Assembly: GCA_902775565.1 (NCBI GenBank)
Contig: CACYMP010000015.1
Coordinates: forward strand, 1 to 51,951
Length of the DNA: 51,951 bases
Source of the DNA: Oscillospiraceae bacterium
GTDB taxonomy: Bacteria; Bacillota; Clostridia; Saccharofermentanales; Saccharofermentanaceae
Direction: 5' to 3'
Part shown: positions 16,255 to 24,498 of the stretch, in pieces
Layout: each line of letters opens with the position of its first letter
Position numbering within the stretch: position 1 is the first letter of the stretch
The notes under the pieces: model-generated
Seen by the model: the letters and a program-made list of their open reading frames with translations, nothing else
What the model was told of the DNA's origin: nothing
Database searches by the model: none
Program-made: the position numbers and the translations under genes

Positions 16255-17079
16255 GTGTGTTCTATTATCGTTACGATTTATTGGCCGGATTATTACAAAG
16301 AGTTCAGATGCAAGGCAGGTAAATGCCTTCATACATGCTGTGCCGGCTGGCTTGTGGGCATCGATGAGAAGTCTCTGGAAAGATTTGAGAAAGAGCCTGA
16401 TATCAAAAACAGGATATCTGACGGCTGTTTTATCATGGGCAAAGACGGCAGATGCCCTTTCTTAAGGGACGATAATCTGTGCGACATGATACTTGAACAC
16501 GGAGAAGACTATCTTTGCGATATCTGCAGGGAACACCCGAGGTTCTACAACACTTTCGATGACCATATCGAGGCCGGGATCGGCCTTGTTTGTGAAGAGG
16601 CATGCAGGCTGGTGTTAGAATGCGGTAAGCCGTTTGAGCTTATTGCTGAAGACGGCTCGAAAATGCAGCTGCCCGGATATGTCAGTGCGGTATTTGACCG
16701 TTCAGGGCCTCTTACGGCAAGGCTTTCTGAGATCAGCGGCGGCAGAAGGGCAGGCTCAAAGATAAGGGCAGGGATCTTTAACGGCATGGAGATAATGGAT
16801 CCGGCCTGGAGCGGCATTCTAGGCAAGATAGTGTCCGAACCCGTATCGGCTGAAGATGAGGACAAGATCATAAGTGAAAACGAGAGCATGCTTACAAACT
16901 TTGCCGCGTATCTTTTATACCGGTACAGGGGCGCAGGCAGGTTCGCATCCGAAGCCGTATATCTTATCGCAGATCTGAAATCCAAAGGCGTCAGCATCCC
17001 TGAGGCTGCCAGGATGTTCTCGGGTGAAGTCGAGTATTCGGATATCAACATCGACGAAGCTCTTGAGACGTTCTCTTAA
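16255..17079 (+). CDS. FliB-like (flagellin lysine-N-methylase family) Cys-rich protein
   Basis: About 274 aa. The N-terminal half carries the Cys pattern of the FliB family: YWPDYYKEFRCKAGKC followed by HTCCAGW, then CPFLRDDNLCDM, EDYLCDICREHPRFY and CEEACRLVLECG. These Cys residues are thought to hold a metal or iron-sulfur cluster. FliB is known for methylating flagellin lysines, but no flagellar gene is in the window, so another target is possible; the neighbouring Lys-rich surface proteins are tempting but unproven. The start is uncertain: GTG 16255 keeps the conserved N-terminus but has only a weak AAAGAG nearby. The gene stands ahead of a cupin gene. Confidence 0.75.
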   Translation: MCSIIVTIYWPDYYKEFRCKAGKCLHTCCAGWLVGIDEKSLERFEKEPDIKNRISDGCFIMGKDGRCPFLRDDNLCDMILEHGEDYLCDICREHPRFYNTFDDHIEAGIGLVCEEACRLVLECGKPFELIAEDGSKMQLPGYVSAVFDRSGPLTARLSEISGGRRAGSKIRAGIFNGMEIMDPAWSGILGKIVSEPVSAEDEDKIISENESMLTNFAAYLLYRYRGAGRFASEAVYLIADLKSKGVSIPEAARMFSGEVEYSDINIDEALETFS

Positions 17080-17121
17080 AACAGTGATAAAATCAGTTAG
17101 ACCAAGCAAGTGGAGGGTATT

Positions 17122-17451
17122 ATGACCGCAGATTACAGCAAGATCGAATGGACAGCGAACCCCGCATTCAAAGGCGGTGAAGGCGTGTTTTACAACAAAG
17201 TGTTTACCGACGGCGTCAATAAGATGATGCACGGAAAGTTAGAGCCGGGTTCTTCGATCGGCTACCATAAGCATGAAGGCAACTGCGAGATGATATTCAT
17301 CCTCGAGGGCGAGGGCAAGGTGCTTTACGATGACACGGAAGAAGAGGTAAGACCTGGCGTCTGCCACTACTGCCCGGAAGGTCATTCTCACTCGCTCATT
17401 AACAACGGAACAAAAGATCTGGTTTTCTATGCGATAGTACCAAAACAATAA
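17122..17451 (+). CDS. Small single-domain cupin protein, 109 aa
   Basis: A compact beta-barrel. Motif 1 is GYHKHEGNCEMIFILEGEG, giving the metal ligands His-X-His and Glu, and motif 2 is PEGHSHSL with the last His. It is probably a metal-binding sugar-phosphate- or small-acid-binding cupin of unknown substrate. ATG 17122 is preferred, with GGAGGG at 17112-17117; the frame also contains a GTG at 17110 inside that ribosome site. The gene lies 42 bp after the FliB-like gene and 21 bp before the TPM-like gene, which suggests one operon. Confidence 0.85.
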   Translation: MTADYSKIEWTANPAFKGGEGVFYNKVFTDGVNKMMHGKLEPGSSIGYHKHEGNCEMIFILEGEGKVLYDDTEEEVRPGVCHYCPEGHSHSLINNGTKDLVFYAIVPKQ

Positions 17452-17472
17452 GGGATAGGGAGAATTAGGAAA

Positions 17473-18879
17473 ATGCCACATTCATCAGGCGGAGGCTCAT
17501 CCGGAGGCGGCTTCCACGGAGGCTCATCCGGAGGAAGCAGCAACCACATTTCGAATCATTATTTCGCGGGCGCAAGGCGTTACAGAAGGTTTTATACCGA
17601 CGGACGCCCTGATGAGTATATCTACGCGAATTCAAAACCCGGTAAGACGGGTGTTTCGGCGCTTGTCATTCTTGCGCTGATGGGAATCATATTCATGGGG
17701 GCAACTTTGTTTGCCGCTTTTTCCGACAAGCCAAAGTTTATTGTCCCGAAGTATTCGGATGACCCTGCAATCTATGACGATGTCGGTCTCATGGAAGAAA
17801 ACGAAAAGTCCGAGCTTCTTTTGCTTATGAAAGACTACAATAAGCTGACCGGAATCTGCCCCGTCATCTACACGACTTTCGATGAGGAATGGAACAAGCA
17901 ATACACCAGCCTCGAGAAATATGCTTACGACCAATACGTCTCACATTTCAGTGACGAGCAGCACTGGGTGTTTGTTTATTCGATCCCGGCGAATGCTGCT
18001 AAATTCCAGACGGGCGGAATTGTTACCAGTTCAGAGTTCATGTGGGAAGCGATCCAGGGAGATGAGACCGATCCGATAATTACCGAATCGGCTTTTGATA
18101 AGATCGGCAATGCCATACAGAAAGATCTTAAAGCCGGAAAAGGTCCCGCAGCCGCATTCATTACCGGTTTCAACAAGGCGATCGCTTCAGCGGAGAGCAA
18201 GCTCAATCCGAACCCCGGCACTAAGATCTTCAGGACCGTCACGGGTCTGATCCCGTTCATTTTAGTCACAGGCATCTTCATTCCGCTATGGATCTTTGCA
18301 TTCAAATCCTACAAAAAAGAAAAGACGATGGATTACGAGGAAGTTCCCCTCGATGTTACGCCCGTTGAGGTACCCGGATTAAAGACATTTATGAATGCGA
18401 ACGGAGGTACGGTAACCGAGTACAGAGGACCCGGTACATACAGCAGGTCTACCGGCTATGACGCCTCCAACCCGGCCGCCTCAAAGGTGGTCAGCATCAT
18501 AAGCCTTGTCATGCTCGTTCCGTTTATCCTTATCGGCGTCGGAGTAACGGCTGGCGGAGCATCTATGCTGGGCAAAGCAGACGGCGACAGGATCGGCGGC
18601 ATCTTCATGATCGGCTTCGGTCTTGTTTGGACCGTTATAAGCTTGGTTACACTGATCAGCCTGCTAGGCAGGGCTTCCAAGGCGAAAAAGATGGTCAATA
18701 ACCCGCTCACAGCCGAATACCCGAAAGCAGAATATCCGGATATGAAGCCGGTAACACCCGAGCCGGCAAGACCTTCTGATCAGACAGAATTCGATCCGCA
18801 GTTCTTCGGCTCTGCAAAGAGTGATTACGAAAGTGACGATGAAGACTACAAGAGGATGAAGAGACAGGGGTACGAGTAA
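17473..18879 (+). CDS. TPM-domain-like membrane protein with Gly/Ser-rich N-terminus, 468 aa
   Basis: It starts with a GGGSSGGGFHGGSSGG-type flexible segment (1-25). TM1 is at about 57-80. An extracytoplasmic TPM (YgcG/Psb32-like) domain follows at about 95-240 (DDVGLMEENEKSELLLLMKD, then VIYTT and HWVFVYSI), in which an NxxG/FQTGG-like turn is visible. TM2 is at about 255-280, a cytosolic stretch follows, and TM3/TM4 lie at about 340-405. The tail is acidic. TPM domains bind metals or act in membrane repair, and the function here is open. Its stop codon is directly adjacent to that of the convergent thermonuclease gene, with no terminator between. Confidence 0.75.
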   Translation: MPHSSGGGSSGGGFHGGSSGGSSNHISNHYFAGARRYRRFYTDGRPDEYIYANSKPGKTGVSALVILALMGIIFMGATLFAAFSDKPKFIVPKYSDDPAIYDDVGLMEENEKSELLLLMKDYNKLTGICPVIYTTFDEEWNKQYTSLEKYAYDQYVSHFSDEQHWVFVYSIPANAAKFQTGGIVTSSEFMWEAIQGDETDPIITESAFDKIGNAIQKDLKAGKGPAAAFITGFNKAIASAESKLNPNPGTKIFRTVTGLIPFILVTGIFIPLWIFAFKSYKKEKTMDYEEVPLDVTPVEVPGLKTFMNANGGTVTEYRGPGTYSRSTGYDASNPAASKVVSIISLVMLVPFILIGVGVTAGGASMLGKADGDRIGGIFMIGFGLVWTVISLVTLISLLGRASKAKKMVNNPLTAEYPKAEYPDMKPVTPEPARPSDQTEFDPQFFGSAKSDYESDDEDYKRMKRQGYE

Positions 18880-19536
18880 TTATTTCTCGTATTTCCTGAA
18901 ATCATCAGCGTATTTCAGATTAGGTTTGATATAGACTGGCTTTGCATGACCGGCGGCCAGGATAATCTCGTTGACCATAACATAAGTGTCTTCGTACCTG
19001 ACCCATACATAGGCCAGGGTCCTGTTGTACTGGTCGGTTCTCTCGGCGTCGTATTCGAGACAGACCGTTTTTGTGTCTTTCAGCAGTTCTTTGAGAAATT
19101 CTGAAGCGGCTTTTCCTTCTTCGGTGTTCCGGCTTGCGTCTTCGGCAACGGATTCCGGAGCATCGATGCCTGTAAGGCGCACTCTCAGTCTGTTGCCACC
19201 GGGATCGCGGACGATTATGGTATCGCCGTCAACGACTCTTTCAAATTCGAAGGGGGCCAGGACAGCAGGGTCTGCCTGAAGTCTGACTCCGTACGGAAGC
19301 TCTTTTGCCACTGAAGAGGCAGAGTGAGTGTCAGATCCGGTGGGCGAAACGGCCGCAGCTTTGCTGTTTTTGGCAACTGGCGGCTCCGGACGGCGCCAAA
19401 AGCACCCCGAGATGAGCAGGGATGACAGAATGACCCCCGTCAGCAAAAGAGGGGCACAGCGCCTGAAAACCCCGTAAAATAAGGCTTTCATTAAAATATC
19501 AAAGCGACTTCTGCCGGCCTTTATTACATTTTTCAT
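18880..19536 (-). CDS. Thermonuclease (SNase-like) lipoprotein, 218 aa
   Basis: An N-terminal hydrophobic segment ending LLISGC (about residues 31-46) is a lipoprotein signal, so the enzyme is anchored outside. The nuclease domain (about 95-218) shows VVDGDTII (Ca-binding Asp), RVRLTGIDAPES (first catalytic Arg and Asp), an EEGKAAS segment with the catalytic Glu, and DQYNRTLAYVWV with the second Arg. It cleaves single- and double-stranded nucleic acids, probably for nutrient recovery or against incoming DNA. Start MKNVIK is kept; an internal Met at residue 16 would also leave a complete signal. Confidence 0.9.
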   Translation of the reverse strand: MKNVIKAGRSRFDILMKALFYGVFRRCAPLLLTGVILSSLLISGCFWRRPEPPVAKNSKAAAVSPTGSDTHSASSVAKELPYGVRLQADPAVLAPFEFERVVDGDTIIVRDPGGNRLRVRLTGIDAPESVAEDASRNTEEGKAASEFLKELLKDTKTVCLEYDAERTDQYNRTLAYVWVRYEDTYVMVNEIILAAGHAKPVYIKPNLKYADDFRKYEK

Positions 19537-19572
19537 GAAACTATTCTAAACCGCCATTTTTGTTGTGCAAAG

Positions 19573-19594
19573 ACAGAGTAATCTGTGTTAAAAT
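19573..19594 (+). promoter_or_regulatory. Dyad ACAGA-N4-TCTGT next to carB -10
   Basis: ACAGA (19573-19577) and TCTGT (19582-19586) form a perfect 5+4+5 dyad that ends two bases before TAAAAT (19589-19594), the probable -10. The -35 is poor (TTGTGC at a long spacing). A bound regulator would cover the spacer. A leader of about 35 bases follows, too short for a PyrR attenuator. Confidence 0.4.
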
Positions 19595-19637
19595 TCTTCC
19601 GATATTTATATATGGACTCTAAGAAGGGGGCAAAAAT

Positions 19638-22600
19638 ATGCCAAAGAGAGATGACATCAACAAGATCCTTATTATCGGTTCAGGTCCTATCATCATCGGC
19701 CAGGCTTGCGAGTTCGACTATTCCGGAACTCAGGCATGCAAAGCGTTAAGAAAGCTCGGTTATGAGATCGTCCTGGTCAATTCCAATCCCGCGACCATCA
19801 TGACTGACCCCGATGTTGCAGACAGAACCTACATCGAACCGCTCAACGTCAAGCGTCTGGAGCAGATCATTGCGAAAGAGCGCCCTGATGCACTTCTCCC
19901 CAACTTAGGCGGACAGTCTGGTCTTAACCTCTGCTCTGAGCTTGCCAAGGCAGGAATCCTTGAAAAGTACGGCGTTCAGGTCATCGGCGTTCAGGTCGAT
20001 GCCATCGAAAGAGGCGAAGACAGGATCGAGTTCAAGGAGACCATGACTTCCCTGGGAATCGAGATGCCCAGATCACACGAAGCATACTCCGTTGAAGAAG
20101 CTGTCAAGATCGCTGACGAACTCAGCTACCCTGTAGTCATCAGACCTGCTTACACGATGGGCGGCGCAGGCGGCGGCCTCGTTTACAACATCGATGAGCT
20201 CAAGATCGTCGTTGAGAGAGGTCTTGCAGCTTCCATGATCCATCAGGTCCTTGTTGAGGAGTCCATCAGCGGATGGGAAGAACTCGAGCTCGAGGTAGTA
20301 AGGGATGCCAAGAACAACGTCATCACGGTCTGCTTCATCGAGAACATCGACCCTATCGGAGTTCATACCGGCGACTCCTTCTGCTCAGCACCTATGCTCA
20401 CGATTTCTGAAGACGTTCAGAAGAAACTTCAGGAATATTCATACAGCATCGTTAAGGCTATTGAAGTTATCGGCGGCTGCAACTGCCAGTTCGCTCACGA
20501 TCCCAAGACGGGAAGGATCGTTGTTATCGAGATCAATCCGAGAACATCAAGATCTTCCGCTCTTGCTTCAAAGGCTACAGGCTTCCCGATCGCATTCGTT
20601 TCCGCACTTCTCGCCTGCGGTCTCACACTTGACGAGATCCCCTGCGGCAAGTACGGCACACTCGATAAGTACTATCCGGACGGCGACTATGTAGTAATCA
20701 AGTTCGCAAGATGGGCATTCGAAAAGTTCCACGGAGCTCAGGATAAGCTCGGCACACAGATGAGAGCCGTAGGCGAGGTCATGAGCATCGGAAAGACTTA
20801 TAAGGAAGCTTTCCAGAAGGCTATCAGATCCCTTGAGAAGGACAGATACGGCTTAGGCTTTGCAAAGGATTTCAACAAGCTTTCCAAGGAAGAGCTTATG
20901 CTCAAGCTCACTCAGCCTTCCTCAGAGCGCCAGTTCATCATGTATGAGGCTTTGAGAAAGGGCGCAACTGTTGAAGAGCTTTTCGAGCTTACAAAGATCA
21001 AGCACTGGTTCATCGAGCAGATGAAGGAGCTCGTTGAGGAGGAAGAAGAACTCATGAAGGGCGCCGGAAGGATACCGAATGAGGATGTTCTCCGTAAGGC
21101 TAAGCTCGACGGCTTCTCAGACAAGTATCTTTCACAGCTCCTCAATGTATCCGAGGACCTCATCCGCCGCGCACGTTACGAGTATGGCATCAAGGAAGGC
21201 TGGGAAGGCGTTCACGTATCCGGAACACAGGATGCCGCTTATTACTATTCTTCCTACCACATCGAGGATAAGTCGCCTGTTTCCGACAAGAAGAAGATCA
21301 TGATCCTGGGCGGCGGTCCTAACAGGATCGGTCAGGGTATCGAGTTCGACTACTGCTGCGTACACGCTGCTCTCGCTCTCAAGAAGCTCGGATTCGAATC
21401 CATCATCGTAAACTGCAACCCTGAGACGGTATCCACAGACTACGACACATCAGACAAGCTCTATTTCGAGCCTCTGACTCTTGAGGATGTTCTTGCTATC
21501 TACGAGAAGGAGCAGCCTGTCGGCGTTATCGCTCAGTTCGGCGGCCAGACACCTCTTAACCTTGCAGCTTCGCTCAAGGCAAACGGCGTAAATATCCTCG
21601 GCACAACACCTGAGACTATCGATCTTGCTGAAGACCGTGACCACTTCCGCGCAATGATGAAGCGCCTTGGAATACCGATGCCTGAGGCAGGTATGGCAGT
21701 CAATGCTGACGAGGCCATCGCCATCGCAAACAAGATCGGATATCCTGTCATGGTACGTCCTTCCTTCGTTCTCGGAGGAAGAGGAATGGAAGTCGTTCAC
21801 GATGACGAGATGATGAGGGTTTATATGAATGCGGCAGTCGGCGTTACACCTGACAGACCGATCCTCATCGACCGTTTCCTCCATCACGCAACAGAGTGCG
21901 AGGCAGATGCTATTTCCGACGGTGAGAACTGCTATGTTCCCGCAGTCATGGAGCATATCGAGCTTGCAGGTATCCACTCCGGCGACTCCGCATGCATCCT
22001 GCCTTCTCTCAACCTCACACCCGAGCAGGTTGCAACGATCAAAGAATACACAAGAAAGATCGCTGTTGAGATGCACGTTGTAGGTCTCATGAACATGCAG
22101 TACGCGATCGAGGACGGCAAGGTCTTCGTTATCGAGGCTAACCCCCGTGCATCACGTACGGTACCGCTCGTTTCCAAGGTTACGGGAACCAACATGGTCA
22201 AGGTCGCTACAGACATCATGACGATGCACCTTACAGGAAGACCGTCACCCGTTACGGAACTTCACGATAAGATCATTCCTCACTACGGTGTCAAGGAAGC
22301 TGTCTTCCCGTTCAACATGTTCCAGGAAGTTGACCCCGTGCTCGGACCTGAGATGCGTTCCACAGGTGAGGTTTTAGGACTTGCAAGCCACTTCGGCGAG
22401 GCTTACTTCAAGGCTCAGGAAGCAACGAAGACTGAGCTTCCTCTCGAAGGCACGGTTCTCCTTTCCGTAAGCGATCTCGATAAGGTTGATCTGATCGATG
22501 TCGCAAAGGCATTCAGTAATCTGGGATTCAAGATCCTTGCAACAGGCGGAACATATGACATGATCACCGAGGCAGGTATCACGGCAGAGAAGGTCAAGAA

Positions 22601-22850
22601 GCTCTACGAGGGAAGACCCAACATCGCAGACATGATCCTCAACAGGGATATCGATCTCATCATCAACACACCTGCAGGAAAGACATCATCACACGATGAC
22701 TCATACATCCGTAAGGACGCTATCCGCCAGCACATTCCGTACATCACGACAATGGCTGCCGCGAAGGCTTCAGCAGAGGGTATCAAGGCCGCGAAGGAGA
22801 GAACTTTCGAGGTTAAGGCACTTCAGGATTTCCACGCTGACATCAAGTAA
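19638..22850 (+). CDS. carB: Carbamoyl-phosphate synthase large chain
   Basis: A 1070-aa protein of full family length. It makes carbamoyl phosphate from bicarbonate, two ATP and glutamine-derived ammonia for pyrimidine and arginine synthesis. Two homologous halves are visible: PKRDDINKILIIGSGPIIIGQ with GGQSGLNL in the first and KKIMILGGGPNRIGQG with GGQTPLNL in the second. Each has an ATP-grasp domain (VIRPAYTMGGAGGG; MVRPSFVLGGRGME). The C-terminal MGS-like allosteric domain starts near residue 935 (LLSVSDLDKVDLIDVAKAFS). AAGGGGG at 19624-19630 precedes ATG 19638. No carA lies next to it, which is unusual; the glutaminase subunit must be elsewhere. Its terminator is split by an IS. Confidence 0.97.
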   Translation: MPKRDDINKILIIGSGPIIIGQACEFDYSGTQACKALRKLGYEIVLVNSNPATIMTDPDVADRTYIEPLNVKRLEQIIAKERPDALLPNLGGQSGLNLCSELAKAGILEKYGVQVIGVQVDAIERGEDRIEFKETMTSLGIEMPRSHEAYSVEEAVKIADELSYPVVIRPAYTMGGAGGGLVYNIDELKIVVERGLAASMIHQVLVEESISGWEELELEVVRDAKNNVITVCFIENIDPIGVHTGDSFCSAPMLTISEDVQKKLQEYSYSIVKAIEVIGGCNCQFAHDPKTGRIVVIEINPRTSRSSALASKATGFPIAFVSALLACGLTLDEIPCGKYGTLDKYYPDGDYVVIKFARWAFEKFHGAQDKLGTQMRAVGEVMSIGKTYKEAFQKAIRSLEKDRYGLGFAKDFNKLSKEELMLKLTQPSSERQFIMYEALRKGATVEELFELTKIKHWFIEQMKELVEEEEELMKGAGRIPNEDVLRKAKLDGFSDKYLSQLLNVSEDLIRRARYEYGIKEGWEGVHVSGTQDAAYYYSSYHIEDKSPVSDKKKIMILGGGPNRIGQGIEFDYCCVHAALALKKLGFESIIVNCNPETVSTDYDTSDKLYFEPLTLEDVLAIYEKEQPVGVIAQFGGQTPLNLAASLKANGVNILGTTPETIDLAEDRDHFRAMMKRLGIPMPEAGMAVNADEAIAIANKIGYPVMVRPSFVLGGRGMEVVHDDEMMRVYMNAAVGVTPDRPILIDRFLHHATECEADAISDGENCYVPAVMEHIELAGIHSGDSACILPSLNLTPEQVATIKEYTRKIAVEMHVVGLMNMQYAIEDGKVFVIEANPRASRTVPLVSKVTGTNMVKVATDIMTMHLTGRPSPVTELHDKIIPHYGVKEAVFPFNMFQEVDPVLGPEMRSTGEVLGLASHFGEAYFKAQEATKTELPLEGTVLLSVSDLDKVDLIDVAKAFSNLGFKILATGGTYDMITEAGITAEKVKKLYEGRPNIADMILNRDIDLIINTPAGKTSSHDDSYIRKDAIRQHIPYITTMAAAKASAEGIKAAKERTFEVKALQDFHADIK

Positions 22851-22902
22851 GCGCTCTTGATCTGAAATCAACAACTGAAGAGACCGGCCTGATACTGAAG
22901 TG

Positions 22903-22933
22903 AACCCCTGAAGTTAGACAAACTTCGGGGGTT
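22903..22933 (+). promoter_or_regulatory. Hairpin at the IS left end that sequesters the transposase ribosome site
   Basis: AACCCCTGAAGTT (22903-22915) pairs with AACTTCGGGGGTT (22921-22933) over a five-base loop, followed by TTT. The GGGGG that serves as ribosome site for ATG 22939 is in the right arm. RNA entering from outside would fold here and either terminate or hide the ribosome site, a known way for IS elements to avoid activation by host promoters. Confidence 0.7.
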
Positions 22934-22938
22934 TTTAT

Positions 22939-24357
22939 ATGAAATACAGTTTTGAAATAAAAAAGGAAATCTACGAGAAGCATTGCAAAGGCTATGGAAG
23001 TGGTTTTCTTTCAAAAGAATATGGAATTGAATCTTCAAAAATCCGTTATATGTGCAGATTGGTAGATAAACACGGATTAGAAGCTATCTGGCATAAATTC
23101 ACAAAGTATTCTTCTGATAATAAATTAGTTGCAATTAAGCGTGTACTGGAAAACGGTGAAAGTGTTGAATCAGTCGCCGTTGATCTGGGATTAGCAGCAG
23201 ATGGCATTTTGAGGCAATGGATTAAATCTTATATTGATAATGGGTATAATGTCGTTACTAAGAAGAAAGGCAGGCCTTCAACCCGTGGCAAAGAAAAAGA
23301 AAACAGTCGAAGAGCTGGAAAAGGAGAACGAACTCCTTCGCGAGCAGCTGTTGAAGAAGACCGTAGAAGCCGAATACTAAAAAAAATTGTATGCCTTAAC
23401 TCACGGGGAAGAAAAGAAGAAAAAGAACAACTGACAGAGGCAGTGACTGAGTTAAGGCAAGAATTAAAGTGTTCGCTGGATTTTATTCTTGAAACAATTA
23501 ACTCAAACGATTTGCTGCCGAGTCTTCCCAGATCCGATTACTACTATTGGAAGAACCGAATCGATCCGGATGTTAAGAATTCGGATCTTATGGATGCCAT
23601 AACCACCATCTATACTGACAACCATAAGCGATATGGCTACCGAAGGATTACGTTACAACTTAAGAACGAGGGCTGGATGGTAAACCACAAAACTGTAAAA
23701 AGGCTTATGTCCAAACTAAATCTTTATGGAATTACGCCCAGAGCCAAATACAAGTCCTACAAAGGCGATTTCAACGGAACAGTAGATAACAAACTCCTGT
23801 ACAAGAGAGTAGATACCAAGAAACACAAAACAGTATACATAAGAGATTTCAGCACAACAAACGTCAACGAGAAATGGACAACGGATATATCCGAATTTCA
23901 TATAGCGGCCGGCAAACTCTACCTGTCACCAATTCTGGATATGCATAACAGAGAGATTATTTCATATAACATTTCAACGAGCCCAAGCTACTCTCAGATA
24001 ACAGATATGTTGAACAAGGCATTCAACAAATTCGATGACCTCAGCAATCTCACATTCCATTCAGACCAGGGCTGGCAATATCAGATGTTTCGATACCACA
24101 AAGCATTAAGAGAAAGAGGCATAACACAATCTATGTCACGCAAGGGAAACTGCTTAGACAATAGTCCTATGGAGAACTTCTTCGGAAAGATGAAGAACGA
24201 GATGTTCTATGGACATGAATATGAATTCAAGACATTAGAACAGCTTCAACAGGCAATGGAAAATTACATTGACTACTACAACAACGAGAGAATTCAGGTC
24301 AAATTGAAAGGACTGACTCCTTGCCAGGCAAGGAATCAGTCCTTATACTCGTTTTAA
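22939..24357 (+). CDS. IS3-family transposase (OrfA-OrfB read as one frame), 472 aa
   Basis: Residues 1-110 contain two helix-turn-helix units (KEIYEKHCKGYGSGFLSKEYGI; ESVAVDLGLAADGILRQWI). Residues about 205-472 are the OrfB integrase core: TTDISEF (first Asp), FHSDQGWQYQ (second Asp) and SPMENFFGKMKNE (Glu), with exactly 35 residues between second Asp and Glu. The junction is odd. From 23276 to 23377 the +1 frame encodes a leucine-zipper helix typical of OrfA (VEELEKENELLREQLLKK) and then stops at TAA 23378, beside a run of eight A. The long single frame reads a basic non-coil instead. Either a one-base change fused the frames or expression uses frameshifting. Confidence 0.88.
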   Translation: MKYSFEIKKEIYEKHCKGYGSGFLSKEYGIESSKIRYMCRLVDKHGLEAIWHKFTKYSSDNKLVAIKRVLENGESVESVAVDLGLAADGILRQWIKSYIDNGYNVVTKKKGRPSTRGKEKENSRRAGKGERTPSRAAVEEDRRSRILKKIVCLNSRGRKEEKEQLTEAVTELRQELKCSLDFILETINSNDLLPSLPRSDYYYWKNRIDPDVKNSDLMDAITTIYTDNHKRYGYRRITLQLKNEGWMVNHKTVKRLMSKLNLYGITPRAKYKSYKGDFNGTVDNKLLYKRVDTKKHKTVYIRDFSTTNVNEKWTTDISEFHIAAGKLYLSPILDMHNREIISYNISTSPSYSQITDMLNKAFNKFDDLSNLTFHSDQGWQYQMFRYHKALRERGITQSMSRKGNCLDNSPMENFFGKMKNEMFYGHEYEFKTLEQLQQAMENYIDYYNNERIQVKLKGLTPCQARNQSLYSF

Positions 24358-24454
24358 ACCGTCCAACAAAGTGGGTTCACTTCATACATTGGCCGGTCTC
24401 TTTTTTTCATTTCGGTTACGGTTCTGCGACGTCTGAAAACACGCAGTTTCTTAA

Positions 24455-24463
24455 TGTTATACT
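24455..24463 (+). promoter_or_regulatory. Extended -10 promoter for the AGCS symporter gene
   Basis: TG (24455-24456), one base, TATACT (24458-24463). The -35 is weak, as expected for an extended -10. It lies just after the right arm of the carB terminator and leaves a leader of about 30 bases. Confidence 0.5.
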
Positions 24464-24498
24464 TTCACCATCGTAAATATAATGATGGAGGTATATTT

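Larger units (their letters stand above)
22896..24384 (+). mobile_element. IS3-family insertion sequence, 1489 bp
   Basis: The left end TGAAGTGAACCC (22896) and right end GGGTTCACTTCA (to 24384) are perfect 12-bp inverted repeats, with weaker pairing further in (GTT-GAC). The target duplication is TAC at 22893-22895 and 24385-24387, as usual for the family. It carries one transposase gene and appears only once in the window. Its base composition is more AT-rich than the surroundings, which supports recent arrival. Whether it still moves depends on the frame question in the transposase entry. Confidence 0.92.
22878..24408 (+). terminator. carB terminator interrupted in its loop by the IS element
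   Basis: The left arm AAGAGACCGGCC (22878-22889) and right arm GGCCGGTCTCTT (24391-24402, followed by T5) are perfect complements 12 bp long. When the IS and one copy of the TAC target duplication are removed, the loop becomes TGATACATT. The IS sits exactly in this loop, so the original terminator is now two separated arms. Confidence 0.85.
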
